Shown piece by piece: positions 27,123-36,870 of a stretch of DNA of 64,000 bases. The translations under genes were made by a program, and so were the position numbers. Within the stretch, counting starts at the first letter, position 1; every line of letters starts with the position of its first letter. Source of the DNA: Treponema sp. (lineage in GTDB: Bacteria > Spirochaetota > Spirochaetia > Treponematales > Treponemataceae); NCBI GenBank assembly GCA_017962965.1, contig JAGCUI010000013.1:28299-92298 (forward strand). The letters are read 5' to 3'. Under the pieces are notes generated by a model. It saw nothing but the letters and a program-made list of their open reading frames with translations. It did no database searches and had not been told where the DNA came from.

Positions 27123-29468
27123 ATGGGAGATGTAGGTATTCCTCGCGTTTTAAACATGTACGAAAATTATCCTCTCTGGTTTACATTCTTTAATGAGCTT
27201 GGCTTCCGTGTAATTTTGAGCCAGCGTTCGAGCCGTACAGTTTACGAAAAAGGTCTTGAAACAATTCCGTCTGAATCGGTTTGTTATCCTGGAAAAATTT
27301 CTCACGGTCATGTTGTAAGTCTTATTCAAAGGGGAATCAAATTTATTTTCTACCCTTGTGCTCCTTACGAAAAGCAGGAAGACAGCGGAGCCGGAAACCA
27401 TTACAACTGTCCAATTGTAACCAGCTACCCTGAAGTTTTAAGAAACAATGTTGATGAATTAAGACAGGACCCTTCCATTACTTACATGGATCCTTTCTTA
27501 CCTATATATGATAAGCCTCGTTTGGCAGAAAGACTTTGCGAAGAACTTCTTCCAAAGTTCCCGTCTCTTTCTAAAAAGAAGATTTATGACGCTGTAGAAA
27601 AGGCGTGGGCAGAGCAGGAAAAATTCCATGAGGATGTAAGAAAGGCCGGAGAAGACGCCCTTGAAGAAATGATTACAAAGGGTGGAACAGGTATTGTTCT
27701 TGCTGGTCGTCCTTATCACCTGGACCCTGAAATTAACCACGGAATCCCGGAAATGATTAACGGACTTGGCCTTGCAGTTTTAACAGAAGATTCTGTAGCA
27801 CACCTTGGAAAGATTGAACGTCCTTTAAGAATTATAGACCAGTGGGTTTACCATAACAGACTTTACAGAGCAGCTCAGTTTGTAAGCGAAATGCCGAGCC
27901 TTGAGCTTGTTCAGCTTACATCTTTTGGCTGCGGACTTGATGCCGTAACTGCAGATCAGGTTGATGAAATTTTACGTGCAAAGAGCCGAATGTACACACT
28001 CATCAAGATTGACGAAGGAAGTAACCTTGGTGCTGTTCGTATCCGCGTTCGTTCCCTCATTGCAGCCGTAAAAGCAAGACGAAGAAGCAAGAGAAAGCCT
28101 GTAATCCATTCTTCTGCATATCACCGTGTTGTATTTACAGAAGAGATGAAAAAGGATTATACAATCATCGGACCACAGATGTCGCCGATCCACTTCCGTC
28201 TTATGCAAAAGGCATTCAGAAGCGGCGGATACAATTTTGTTGTTCTTGATGCAGTAGATCCAAAGGCAATTGAAGCCGGATTAAAATATGTAAATAACGA
28301 TGCCTGCTATCCTTCTTTACTTGTAGCAGGACAGATGATAAGCGCACTCGAAAGCGGAAACTACGACCTTGATAAGGTTGCCCTTGTTATTACTCAGACC
28401 GGAGGCGGATGTCGTGCTACAAACTACATCGGCTTTATCAGACGAGCTTTAAATGATGCGGGCTGGGGACATGTTCCTGTAATCAGTATGAGTACTCAGG
28501 GCTTTGAAAAAAATCCTGGCTTCCGTTTTACACCAAAGCTTTTGGATAATCTTATTAAGTCTTTGGTAGTGGGTGACCTTTTGATGAGGGTTTTGTACAG
28601 AACCCGCCCTTACGAAGCAATTCAGGGAACTGCTAATCAGCTTTACGAAAAATGGAATGCAAAGGCAGAAGCAATGTTCTTAAATCATGTTTCAAGTCAT
28701 GAATTCCATAAGCTTTTAAGGGGAATTATCCGCGACTTTGATACTCTTCCTCTTAAACCGATTAAAAAACCACGCGTAGGTGTTGTTGGAGAAATCCTTG
28801 TAAAATTCCATCCTACTGCAAATAATCAGATTGTAGAAACAATCGAAAAAGAAGGCGCTGAATGTGTAATGCCAGACCTACTGGACTTTTTCTTCTATAC
28901 ATTTGCAACAGGTATTTTCCGCCACGACCAGCTTGCCTTCCCTAAAAAGACAAAGAGAAACGCAAGACTTATGGTATGGGGCTTAGAGCTTTACAGAAAT
29001 AAGATGAAAAAATACCTTAAAAAAAGCCAGCGTTTTGAAGCACCTAATCACATTTACAAGATGATGAAGGGTGTAGATGATATTGTTCAACTTGGTAACA
29101 TTACGGGCGAAGGATGGTTTTTAACAGCAGAGATGGTTGAACTTATTCATGAGGGTGCACCAAGTATTGCCTGCGTTCAGCCATTTGCATGTTTGCCAAA
29201 TCACGTTACCGGAAAGGGTATGATTAAGGAATTAAGAAGAAGATTCCCTGATGCAAACATTAGTGCAATTGATTACGACCCGGGTAGCTCTGAGGTAAAT
29301 CAGTTGAACAGATTAAAGCTTCTTCTTTCAAATGCGCCGATTGGAAAGCATCCTGACGAAGATTCAGAAGGAATGGTAAAGCTTCCAAACGGAGTTTTAG
29401 TTGAGCCTGAAATTCGATATGCGGAAGGAAGTTCTTTAGTTGATACAGACCCGGCTGAAAACTTGTAA
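27123..29468 (+). CDS. Acyl-CoA dehydratase activase-related protein, C-terminal part (frameshifted gene)
   Basis: 781 residues from the first ATG, but family-like sequence in this frame begins at about 26859, with TRCGKCQNNCLLTINTF followed by GNRCEKG, the cysteine motif normally placed after the second ATPase domain. The body shows the DUF2229-type block (GIPRVLNMYENYPLWFTFF, then SESVCYPGKISHGH) and later the DNDACYPSLLVAGQ-like and TQTGGGCRATNYIGFIRRA segments. No ribosome site sits at the ATG, so independent translation is doubtful. Together with the upstream part it forms one broken gene. A related activity to 2-hydroxyglutaryl-CoA dehydratase activation is likely; the real substrate of these long proteins is unknown. 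Confidence 0.8.
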   Translation: MGDVGIPRVLNMYENYPLWFTFFNELGFRVILSQRSSRTVYEKGLETIPSESVCYPGKISHGHVVSLIQRGIKFIFYPCAPYEKQEDSGAGNHYNCPIVTSYPEVLRNNVDELRQDPSITYMDPFLPIYDKPRLAERLCEELLPKFPSLSKKKIYDAVEKAWAEQEKFHEDVRKAGEDALEEMITKGGTGIVLAGRPYHLDPEINHGIPEMINGLGLAVLTEDSVAHLGKIERPLRIIDQWVYHNRLYRAAQFVSEMPSLELVQLTSFGCGLDAVTADQVDEILRAKSRMYTLIKIDEGSNLGAVRIRVRSLIAAVKARRRSKRKPVIHSSAYHRVVFTEEMKKDYTIIGPQMSPIHFRLMQKAFRSGGYNFVVLDAVDPKAIEAGLKYVNNDACYPSLLVAGQMISALESGNYDLDKVALVITQTGGGCRATNYIGFIRRALNDAGWGHVPVISMSTQGFEKNPGFRFTPKLLDNLIKSLVVGDLLMRVLYRTRPYEAIQGTANQLYEKWNAKAEAMFLNHVSSHEFHKLLRGIIRDFDTLPLKPIKKPRVGVVGEILVKFHPTANNQIVETIEKEGAECVMPDLLDFFFYTFATGIFRHDQLAFPKKTKRNARLMVWGLELYRNKMKKYLKKSQRFEAPNHIYKMMKGVDDIVQLGNITGEGWFLTAEMVELIHEGAPSIACVQPFACLPNHVTGKGMIKELRRRFPDANISAIDYDPGSSEVNQLNRLKLLLSNAPIGKHPDEDSEGMVKLPNGVLVEPEIRYAEGSSLVDTDPAENL

Positions 29469-29497
29469 TTGAAATTTTTATAATTAAGGTGGAAGTT

Positions 29498-30865
29498 ATG
29501 AAAAGAAGACTGGCATTTTTAATTTTATGTTTTGTGTTCAAAAGCGTTTTTGCTGAATTCAGTTCACTCGGCATTCCAGACTCTTCTGATATAAGAAAGC
29601 AGCTTGTAGAAACCTGGTTCGAGGCTTCCCTTGATGAAATCCGCGATAATATTGCAGAAATAAGGTCCAATGAGGCTGGTCAGAAATTCCGCATCTCTAT
29701 AGAAGAATCAAACTCTACTTATGCCATTGTTGTTGCAGCAGGAAAGATTGCAGAAGTAAATGTATATTCCAACGACGGTGTTTCACGTGTTCCTGAATAT
29801 GTTTATCCCGGCACCTTACCCGGAACCTGGGTTTTATTAAAGGACAAAAAAACTGAAAAACCGATTTCCATCCGCTATTATTTTACTGGCGACAGTGATG
29901 TTTATGTTCAGTTTACTCAGTACGGAAAAATTGCTCTTGCAGATTTAATCATCTTTGGTTATTACGCTGCAAAGGGAGTTTCTACCGGTGTTCCTTTTTC
30001 AACCTTTTATACTGCATCTTTGGACGATGTAATCAAACTTACAAAAAAGACAATTCCATGGAAATATGTTTTAGTTGATAACACACGCTACCATGGTGTT
30101 CTTGTAATGCTTTCTGAAATTTCCCGCATGATTCCGAAAATCGTTTTACTCGAAAATGCGATGTACGACGAAAACGGAGATCTTATAAATGTGATTACCG
30201 GAAAGCCTTATGATTTGATTGGCGGCCAGGACGACAGACTTTATCTTTCAAATGCTGGTTGTGTAAAATGGGTTGCAGATGGTCTTGTTTATCCTGTGGC
30301 ACATACACTTTTAAAAAGAGGACCGCTTGTTCAAAGTACAGTGAGCGTAAACGAAATAGGATACCAGGGACTTTTGTCTCAGGAAAAGAGCTTGTATTTT
30401 TCTTTGGACTGGGTTCGTAACATCGCTTCTGCAGTAATTTCTGTAAACACAGGAAGAAAATATCTTTATACAGATTCCGGAGTTGATGTTGATATTAATC
30501 CGTTTTCTTCATCAGTTACAAAGACCGGAACTGCAAATACAATCAACTATATAAAAAATACGGGCTATGATGCAAAGCTTGTAAAATCACTTCTTTATGT
30601 TCTTGCCGCAACTGAGCCGGACTCTGTCTATCTTGGAGCAATCCGCGAAGTTTCGAGAGAGGTTCAGCCTGAGGTAAAGGTGTTTAATAAGAGTGCAGTT
30701 TTCTTCCCGTATTTTAATAAGGATAATGCATTTGACTGTAAGGTTTTCTTTAACGGTCAGATTATGAGCCTTGATGATTTTCTTTTAATCTACGGGGACA
30801 GTTTTATATATTTTACCAGAATGCGTGCTTCTGAAAAATTTAATCTTTTTGAAAAAATTGAGTAA
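29498..30865 (+). CDS. Secreted protein, first gene of ExbB/ExbD/TonB envelope operon
   Basis: 455 residues from the ATG at 29498 (AAGGTGG just upstream); an in-frame GTG nine bases earlier is less likely. A signal peptide (about 1-17, ending SVFA) is followed by a mixed alpha/beta protein with no recognised domain. Features include PGTLPGTWVLLKDKK, GGQDDRLYLSNAGCVKWVADG and a hydrophobic stretch around ADLIIFGYYAA. The GxCVKWVADG region recalls a peptidase-like nucleophile context, but this is only suggestive. The gene leads directly into a TPR gene five bases downstream, then a barrel-like protein and an ExbB/ExbD/TonB set. Confidence 0.65.
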   Translation: MKRRLAFLILCFVFKSVFAEFSSLGIPDSSDIRKQLVETWFEASLDEIRDNIAEIRSNEAGQKFRISIEESNSTYAIVVAAGKIAEVNVYSNDGVSRVPEYVYPGTLPGTWVLLKDKKTEKPISIRYYFTGDSDVYVQFTQYGKIALADLIIFGYYAAKGVSTGVPFSTFYTASLDDVIKLTKKTIPWKYVLVDNTRYHGVLVMLSEISRMIPKIVLLENAMYDENGDLINVITGKPYDLIGGQDDRLYLSNAGCVKWVADGLVYPVAHTLLKRGPLVQSTVSVNEIGYQGLLSQEKSLYFSLDWVRNIASAVISVNTGRKYLYTDSGVDVDINPFSSSVTKTGTANTINYIKNTGYDAKLVKSLLYVLAATEPDSVYLGAIREVSREVQPEVKVFNKSAVFFPYFNKDNAFDCKVFFNGQIMSLDDFLLIYGDSFIYFTRMRASEKFNLFEKIE

Positions 30866-30870
30866 ACAAA

Positions 30871-32955
30871 ATGAAAAAATTATTATTTAGTTTTCTATTT
30901 TTAGGTCTGGGCCTTTTCTGTTTTGCACAGGAAAATGCTCTTTTGGAATCTGTTGTTAAAGCGTACGACAAAAAGGATTATGTTTCTGCTTCTCAGATTA
31001 TTGATGAGGTAAAGGAAGATTCAAACCGTTCAAAGGATGAGCTTCTTTTCTGTTTAATTTATGAATCAAAAATAAAACTGGACAGCAGCGAAAATAAAAA
31101 GCTTACTGCTCAGAAGGTTTTAGGCGAGCTTACAGCAAAAGAACAGGATATTAAAAATTCCAGACTCAACGGACTTTCTGATTCATACTATCAGCTGGTT
31201 TTATACTGCAACACAGTTTTAGGAAATTCCGAAAAGGCTTTGGCTGCATATTTTAAAATCCAGAATGTGGATGAAGATTCAGTTTATCTTGCAGCTTACT
31301 GTTATTTTACAATCGAAAAGGATTACAGAAAAACAGAGCAGATTTTTAAAGAATATCTTACACAAAAATCCCTCATGGATTTTAAAAAGACAAATAACCG
31401 TGTTCTTTATGCAAAGACCTTAGCTCGTAACGAAAAATATTTAGAAGCTGAAAATTTTTATTCAATGCTTTATGAAGATAAAAAACTTACAAGCGATGAA
31501 ATTTTTGAATATGCAAAGCTTTTGTACATTCAGGAAAAATATCAGAGTGCGGAAGTAAAGGCAAAGGAATCAAAAAATCCTCTGGCTTCTTATCTTTCGG
31601 GGCTTTGTGCAATCAATACAAAACAGTGGAAAAATGCCGAACAAAATCTTTCTGCATATTTAAAACAGTATGCTTCGGTTTACGGCTATGTTGATTCAGC
31701 AACCTACTATCAGGCTTACTCGGTTTATAGGCAGGGAAAATATAAAGAAGCGTATAAGCTTTTTTCTTCCTTTGCAGATTCAACAACAGAATTAAACTTT
31801 GCACGCCATGCCTACGAGCTTGCAGCAAAATGTGCCGTTCTTGATTCAGATTTTAAGAACGCTGCAACTCAGGCAGAAAAGCTTGTAAAAATCAGTTTTA
31901 AAGATGAAGAAAAACAAAAGGCAACAATTTTCTGTGCAGAAATCTATATAGACTGTAAGGAATACGACAAGGCCTACAATCTTCTTTCTCAGAACACTTA
32001 TGATAAATCAGACTTTGCTCTTTCCTGCTGGAAGCTCATTGCAGAAATTTATGTAAAAACTTCGGATGCAGACAGGGCAGATACAGTATATGAAAAAATC
32101 ATCAAGGATTATCCTAGAACCGATGACGCAGAAGAAGCATGCTATAAACGCGGTGAACTTTATTACGGTCAGGGAAAATACGAAAAGGCTGCAGAAAGAT
32201 ACGCTTCTTATAATTCAAAATATCCGAGCGGAAAATATCTTGAGCCTTCATATTATTTTTGCGGAGAGTCTTATCTTAAGGCAAAAAAATACGAAAAATC
32301 TTTGGGACCAAATTTAAATCTTATCAGTAAATTCCCAAAGAGCGTTTATACATACGGTGCATATAAAAATCTTTTTGAAGCATATTACGAGCTTAACAAT
32401 ATTACAGAGGCTCAAAAGATTGCAGACTTTATGATGAATAATTATAAGTCTCAGGCTGTGTCAGACGGAATCCCTGCAAAGCTCAAGGTAATCGGAAATG
32501 TTAAAAATGGTGCTTCTAAAAAGATGGCAGAAAAGCAGGCTGAATATGAAACAAAGGGCGGCTCTTCAACTGTAGAAGGACGTCTTGCCGGCTATGAGCT
32601 TTTTATGATGTATCTTGAAGATTCAAATGACGCAGAGGCTAAAAAGATTGCTTCACCTTTGTATAAATCAACTGCTAAGAGGGATGAAAGAGAATTTTAT
32701 TACCTTGGAAAAATCGCTGAATTTTATGCAAAGCAGGAAAGCGGGGCAAAGCAGGCAGAATACTATCTTAAGGCTGTTGAATATTACAGACAAAGCTCAA
32801 AGGATACTTCTTCGGAAGAAGCTGTGGCTCTTTATTCTGCGGTAGATGCTTTTTTAAAGGATAAAAAAACTGCCGATGCAAAGGAAACAGCGCAGGTTCT
32901 TAAAAAGCTTTATCCTGATTCACGCCAGGCAAAAAACGTGGACAAGCTTTTTTAA
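30871..32955 (+). CDS. Periplasmic TPR-repeat protein
   Basis: 694 residues with a signal peptide (about 1-19, ending LFCFAQ). Nearly the whole mature chain is made of tetratricopeptide-like helical pairs. Units such as CYKRGELYYGQGKYEKAAER, SYYFCGESYLKAKKYEKSLG and AYKNLFEAYYELNNITEAQK are clear, with tyrosine-rich TPR_6 (YbgF/BamD-like) character. Such proteins act as scaffolds in envelope complexes. It stands between a secreted protein and a barrel-like protein upstream of exbB, so it may be the periplasmic partner of the TonB-like machine. Confidence 0.8.
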   Translation: MKKLLFSFLFLGLGLFCFAQENALLESVVKAYDKKDYVSASQIIDEVKEDSNRSKDELLFCLIYESKIKLDSSENKKLTAQKVLGELTAKEQDIKNSRLNGLSDSYYQLVLYCNTVLGNSEKALAAYFKIQNVDEDSVYLAAYCYFTIEKDYRKTEQIFKEYLTQKSLMDFKKTNNRVLYAKTLARNEKYLEAENFYSMLYEDKKLTSDEIFEYAKLLYIQEKYQSAEVKAKESKNPLASYLSGLCAINTKQWKNAEQNLSAYLKQYASVYGYVDSATYYQAYSVYRQGKYKEAYKLFSSFADSTTELNFARHAYELAAKCAVLDSDFKNAATQAEKLVKISFKDEEKQKATIFCAEIYIDCKEYDKAYNLLSQNTYDKSDFALSCWKLIAEIYVKTSDADRADTVYEKIIKDYPRTDDAEEACYKRGELYYGQGKYEKAAERYASYNSKYPSGKYLEPSYYFCGESYLKAKKYEKSLGPNLNLISKFPKSVYTYGAYKNLFEAYYELNNITEAQKIADFMMNNYKSQAVSDGIPAKLKVIGNVKNGASKKMAEKQAEYETKGGSSTVEGRLAGYELFMMYLEDSNDAEAKKIASPLYKSTAKRDEREFYYLGKIAEFYAKQESGAKQAEYYLKAVEYYRQSSKDTSSEEAVALYSAVDAFLKDKKTADAKETAQVLKKLYPDSRQAKNVDKLF

Positions 32956-32973
32956 TTATAAGAGGAATGCAAT

Positions 32974-34620
32974 ATGAAAAAGACATATAAATTTTTAATT
33001 GCAACGGGATTAATTTTATTCAGCTTTAATCTCTTTGCTGCCGAAAGTACAATTTCACTTCCCGACGTAAAAACTGTTTTGAGCGGAGATAATCCTGAGC
33101 AAAAAGCAGTGGGTCCTGATTTTACAGATGATGCACCTCTTCCTTCTACAAGCGGAGAACTTGTTCCGGATGTTCCAAAGGAAAAACCTGCTTCACTTGT
33201 AAGAGAGGCTGATAAAGGTGATTTTGACTTTTTTAAAGATTATTCAAAAACCGGAATGATTCAGGGTGCTTTTCCATTTAATTTTACAGGAAAGGTAAAG
33301 ATTCAGAAAAATGAAAGTGAAGAAAAATCAGACGGGCTTTTGGAAATTTCTCCTTTCTTTTTAGACTTTAGTTATGTTTCAAGTATTTTTACACGTGACG
33401 AAGCTAAAAATGATTCATTCTTCCGCCGTGATGCAGAGCTTGAAGTAAAGGCTCCTCTTTTTTACAACGAAGAAAAACAATGGGCTTTGGATGCAGGGCT
33501 TTCATTCTTTGATATTGAAAACGGAATGCAGGACAGGGGAGGAAAAACTCTTACTGTAAGCCAGAGAAACGTAAAGCTTGATTATGTGTATGCCCGTGAA
33601 TTTTCAAATAAGCTTTTCCAGGTAAGAGGAGATGCAGGCTTTTATTCAAGAAGTGCTTTAACTACAGATACTGTTGCTTCATGGGTAGACGGCGGAACAG
33701 AGTTTTATATAGATCCTGATATTATTTTTAAGATGGATTTACAGAACGAAGAAACTGCCATTAAAGGTGTTACTGTTAAATTACTCAACATTTTTGATCA
33801 GACAGCGTACAGCTCGTCATATAAGGCAGTGCTAGAAGCAGAGGCAGATTTTGGTTTTGGAAAGAATTTAATCAACGTTGATGCAGGTCTTTGTTTTGCC
33901 TTGAACGTAGAAGACACAATCTTTAATATTGCGCCTTTCTTAATCACTTATTCTTACGGAACCATGGAAGATAATTTTTACATCCGCGTTAAGTCCGGAG
34001 TTCAGTCATATCTTCCAAAAACTTATGAGCTTGAAAAACAGTACCGCTTTGCTGCAATGAATACAGCCACAAAGGATACATCGGATATTGTTGCCAATGT
34101 TTTTGCACGCTATAAAATCATAGACGACTTATTCATTACAAACGAAGTTGATTTTAAAAAGACATTCTACAGTCACGGGCTTTGGGTTCCTGATTACAAA
34201 GGCACTATGACAGACGGGCTTTATAATTTTGTTCAGAAGGACAGAATGGATTTGAGCTTGAGCGTAGGATTGGACTGGATGTACAACTACATGAAAATCT
34301 GGGGACTTTATAAAATTAATTTCTTAGATGCAGGACCTTTAGACAGCGTTCATTATTATGAGGCTGGGATGAGTTTCTTTAACGGCTTTACAAATGCAGA
34401 CAGATGGATGATTACATTGAGTGCTAAGGGAAGCCTTGGTGGAAACGATGATGTTCCTGTTTTGAATGCAGCAGTAGAAAAGAGATTTAATAACGCCGTT
34501 GCACTTGAAATCAGTGCCGATGATTTACTCAAGTTTGTTACAAATAATTTAAGAAACTATGCAGGCGGATATGTTCAGGAAAGTGGAAAAATTGCGCTTG
34601 CGTTAAAACTAAATCTTTAG
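32974..34620 (+). CDS. Outer-membrane beta-barrel-like protein of the TonB operon
   Basis: 548 residues with a signal peptide (about 1-22, ending NLFAAE). A Pro/Asp-rich periplasmic-looking N-terminal segment (about 25-85) is followed by long runs of alternating-strand sequence typical of barrels (for example NKLFQVRGDAGFYSRSAL and GRALF-like strands), ending KIALALKLNL. There is no plug domain or TonB box I can recognise, so it is not an ordinary TonB-dependent receptor. GAGG precedes the ATG; the exbB gene begins 30 bases after the stop. Its place in the operon makes it the candidate outer-membrane component. Confidence 0.6.
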   Translation: MKKTYKFLIATGLILFSFNLFAAESTISLPDVKTVLSGDNPEQKAVGPDFTDDAPLPSTSGELVPDVPKEKPASLVREADKGDFDFFKDYSKTGMIQGAFPFNFTGKVKIQKNESEEKSDGLLEISPFFLDFSYVSSIFTRDEAKNDSFFRRDAELEVKAPLFYNEEKQWALDAGLSFFDIENGMQDRGGKTLTVSQRNVKLDYVYAREFSNKLFQVRGDAGFYSRSALTTDTVASWVDGGTEFYIDPDIIFKMDLQNEETAIKGVTVKLLNIFDQTAYSSSYKAVLEAEADFGFGKNLINVDAGLCFALNVEDTIFNIAPFLITYSYGTMEDNFYIRVKSGVQSYLPKTYELEKQYRFAAMNTATKDTSDIVANVFARYKIIDDLFITNEVDFKKTFYSHGLWVPDYKGTMTDGLYNFVQKDRMDLSLSVGLDWMYNYMKIWGLYKINFLDAGPLDSVHYYEAGMSFFNGFTNADRWMITLSAKGSLGGNDDVPVLNAAVEKRFNNAVALEISADDLLKFVTNNLRNYAGGYVQESGKIALALKLNL

Positions 34621-34650
34621 GATATGATAAAATAATTTAAGGGGAATAAT

Positions 34651-35262
34651 ATGATAAACGCACTTAAATCGGGTGGAGTATTGATGATTCCAATCATCAT
34701 TTGTGGAATCATTGCTACTTACATAATCATTGAACGTTGTATTTATTTTTACAACATACAGAAAAGGGATTTCAAACTCAGAACTGCATTAACAAGTTCT
34801 CTTGCAGTACGTGACTTTGCCTCAGCAAATGCATCATGCGTAGAAGCAGGAACTCCAATGTCGCAGGTTATTCAGAAGGCTTTGGATTGCCGTCATTATG
34901 AAGAAAGAGACTTACGCGACTTTGTAGAAGCAGAAATGGATTTAGTAATTCCAAAGTTTGAACACCTTTTAACACCTCTTGGAACAATTGCAAACATCGC
35001 AACCTTGTTAGGACTTTTAGGAACTGTAACCGGTAACATCAAAGCCTTTGGTGTACTTGGAGCCGGCGGAACAATGGGAGATCCAACCTTACTTGCAGCC
35101 TCTATTGCCGAAGCTCTTGTAACTACAGTTGCCGGATTGATTGTTTCAATTCCTTCCGTAATTTTCCATAACTACTTTGTTTCACAGGTAAATAAACGCA
35201 TTGTCGAAATGGAAGCTTTGGTAACTTCTGTTGTATTAAGAGTTACAGGACGTGTAAGCTGA
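34651..35262 (+). CDS. exbB: ExbB/TolQ/MotA-family proton channel
   Basis: 203 residues with three membrane helices (about 8-28, 105-130, 145-170). The last two contain the family segments IANIATLLGLLGTVTGNIKAF and LAASIAEALVTTVAGLIVSIP, which line the proton path with ExbD. It powers an inner-membrane energy transducer. AAGGGG precedes the ATG. Its stop overlaps the exbD start (TGATG). Confidence 0.9.
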   Translation: MINALKSGGVLMIPIIICGIIATYIIIERCIYFYNIQKRDFKLRTALTSSLAVRDFASANASCVEAGTPMSQVIQKALDCRHYEERDLRDFVEAEMDLVIPKFEHLLTPLGTIANIATLLGLLGTVTGNIKAFGVLGAGGTMGDPTLLAASIAEALVTTVAGLIVSIPSVIFHNYFVSQVNKRIVEMEALVTSVVLRVTGRVS

Positions 35263-35672
35263 TGAGATTAAGAACAAGAAGAAACGGTGTTCAGCCGAAT
35301 GTTGATATGACTCCGATGATAGATATAGTTTTCCAGCTTATCTTATTCTTCCTTGTGTCTACAACATTTGCTGTATTACCAGGCATTAAATTAAATCTTC
35401 CTACAAGTCATACTGCGGAAGGAACCTCGGTTCAGGGTATTACGATTACTGCAGAAAAAACAGGCGAAATTCATTTTAACGACCAGCTTGTTACTCTGGA
35501 TACTCTTGGTCAGGCTCTTGCAGATTATGACACAGGAAATGTTGAAAAAACTCAGTTCCCGGTTTCGCTTCAGGCAGATGCAGATGTAACCAACGGCACA
35601 ATTGTTCATTTGTTTGATATAATCCGCGAAGCAGGGTTTAGTGTAATTAATTTAAGGACTACGCAGGAATAG
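35262..35672 (+). CDS. exbD: ExbD/TolR-family protein
   Basis: 136 residues. A basic N-terminus is followed by VDMTPMIDIVFQLILFFLVS, the single membrane helix with the essential proton-carrying Asp, then a periplasmic domain of about 90 residues. It works with ExbB to couple proton flow to TonB-like movement. It overlaps exbB by one base and is followed after two bases by the TonB-like gene. Confidence 0.9.
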   Translation: MRLRTRRNGVQPNVDMTPMIDIVFQLILFFLVSTTFAVLPGIKLNLPTSHTAEGTSVQGITITAEKTGEIHFNDQLVTLDTLGQALADYDTGNVEKTQFPVSLQADADVTNGTIVHLFDIIREAGFSVINLRTTQE

Positions 35673-35674
35673 AT

Positions 35675-36736
35675 ATGATTTATCTTCCTTTATTCGGAAA
35701 AGACAGCATTCCTCAAACAGGCAGCCGTATTATAGGACTTGCAGGCACATTCTTTTTATGGGTTGTTGTTTTTATTGTGCTCGCACTTATTAATCCTAAA
35801 AAAGAAGAAAAGGAAAGATATGTTACTGTTCAGGTTGTTTTAAGCCCGGAAGACCACTATATTCCAAAGGAAGTGCCGATTCAGACAATTGTAGAAGAAA
35901 CAGAAGGCGGGGAAGAAGCAGCAAAGAGTGTTACAGAACCTGTTGTTCAGACTGTAGCAGAAGCAAAAACAACTGCTCCTTTAATAAAAAATCCTTCTGC
36001 ACCAAAGCCTCAAAGCTCTTCTGCAAGACAGGCACAGAGTACTCCTTCTTCAAAATCTTATGATACTTCTTCAAGAGCACCGGTAGATTATTCTACAAGC
36101 GTAGATGATGCTTTTAGTGCCCAGCTTAGCGGAAGTAAAAAGGCTGCAGTTTGGGATGAAAGTAAATTTCAGGATACTTCCAACGCAGTTACAAGTACTC
36201 CTCGCGAAACACAGGATGTTACAATCAACAAGGAAACAAGCTTTTCTGGTTCTGCCGGAAAGGTCAGCTCAAATAATACAAGTAAGACAAGCACTTCAAA
36301 TACAAGCTCAAACTCTACAAGCGAAGAAGCCTCTGCCTCAACCACACAGGCTCTTACAAGAATCTCTGCCGCATCTTATTCTGCAAACTCGGAAGGCTCA
36401 AGAACAACTTCTTCCATGAACACAAGTAAATCCAGCAATGGTAAGCTCCAGATTCAGATGAACGACGGTTCTATGAGAACATTGATTGAACCTCTTTATC
36501 CTTCGATTTCTCTTTCTAAGGAAGCGTCGGATTCAATCCTCGAACCAAAAATCTCTGTAAAAATTAACTTCAGAGTTAATGAAAACGGAAACGTAGTTAA
36601 AGTTGAATTTGCAAATCAATCTATGCTTACAGAACTTGTACGTACAGAAATAACAAAACAGATTATGACATGGCGTTTTGAGTCGGCCTCATTTACATCT
36701 GTTGGTATTTTCACTTATATCATCGAAAAGAAGTAA
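35675..36736 (+). CDS. TonB-like energy transducer
   Basis: 353 residues. One N-terminal membrane helix (about 20-42) is followed by a long Ser/Thr-rich, low-complexity periplasmic linker (about 60-255) in place of the usual Pro-Glu/Pro-Lys spacer. A C-terminal TonB domain (about 270-353) has LEPKISVKINFRVNENGNVV and the TWRFE motif. It should carry energy from ExbB/ExbD to an outer-membrane partner, here perhaps the barrel two genes upstream. It ends the operon; the uxuA operator begins seven bases after its stop. Confidence 0.82.
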   Translation: MIYLPLFGKDSIPQTGSRIIGLAGTFFLWVVVFIVLALINPKKEEKERYVTVQVVLSPEDHYIPKEVPIQTIVEETEGGEEAAKSVTEPVVQTVAEAKTTAPLIKNPSAPKPQSSSARQAQSTPSSKSYDTSSRAPVDYSTSVDDAFSAQLSGSKKAAVWDESKFQDTSNAVTSTPRETQDVTINKETSFSGSAGKVSSNNTSKTSTSNTSSNSTSEEASASTTQALTRISAASYSANSEGSRTTSSMNTSKSSNGKLQIQMNDGSMRTLIEPLYPSISLSKEASDSILEPKISVKINFRVNENGNVVKVEFANQSMLTELVRTEITKQIMTWRFESASFTSVGIFTYIIEKK

Positions 36737-36742
36737 AATTAT

Positions 36743-36768
36743 ATACTAGTATACAAGTATTTTAGTTG
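36743..36768 (+). promoter_or_regulatory. Hexuronate operator at uxuA
   Basis: ATACTAGTATACAAGTAT (36743-36760) holds the dyad ACTAG-N4-CAAGT. A further half-site, TTTTAGTTG, follows up to the -35, so two sites may overlap here. The same motif occurs at uxuB, uxaC and eda. Confidence 0.75.
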
Positions 36769-36794
36769 CGGTTTTTCACCTCAAGTGTTATAAT
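36766..36794 (+). promoter_or_regulatory. uxuA promoter
   Basis: TTGCGG (36766-36771), a 17-base spacer and TATAAT (36789-36794), extended by an upstream TG. The operator sits directly upstream of the -35. Confidence 0.75.
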
Positions 36795-36870
36795 TAATCT
36801 CAGAGTATTTTTGAAAATGTATTTTTCTCAAGGCAATACAATAGAGCATTATTAAGGAGAACCATATAAA

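Larger units (their letters stand above)
24958..29468 (+). pseudogene. Whole activase gene interrupted by one frameshift near 26845
   Basis: The first frame ends at 26856 and the second is open from 26844, so the two overlap. Adding one base between GAAAC and TTCC (about 26845-26848) would give a continuous reading ...[17 protein letters not shown]... of about 1503 residues. That is the normal size for this two-domain activase plus DUF2229-like family. No classical -1 slippery heptamer is present. This could be a real mutation or an assembly error. Confidence 0.7.
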
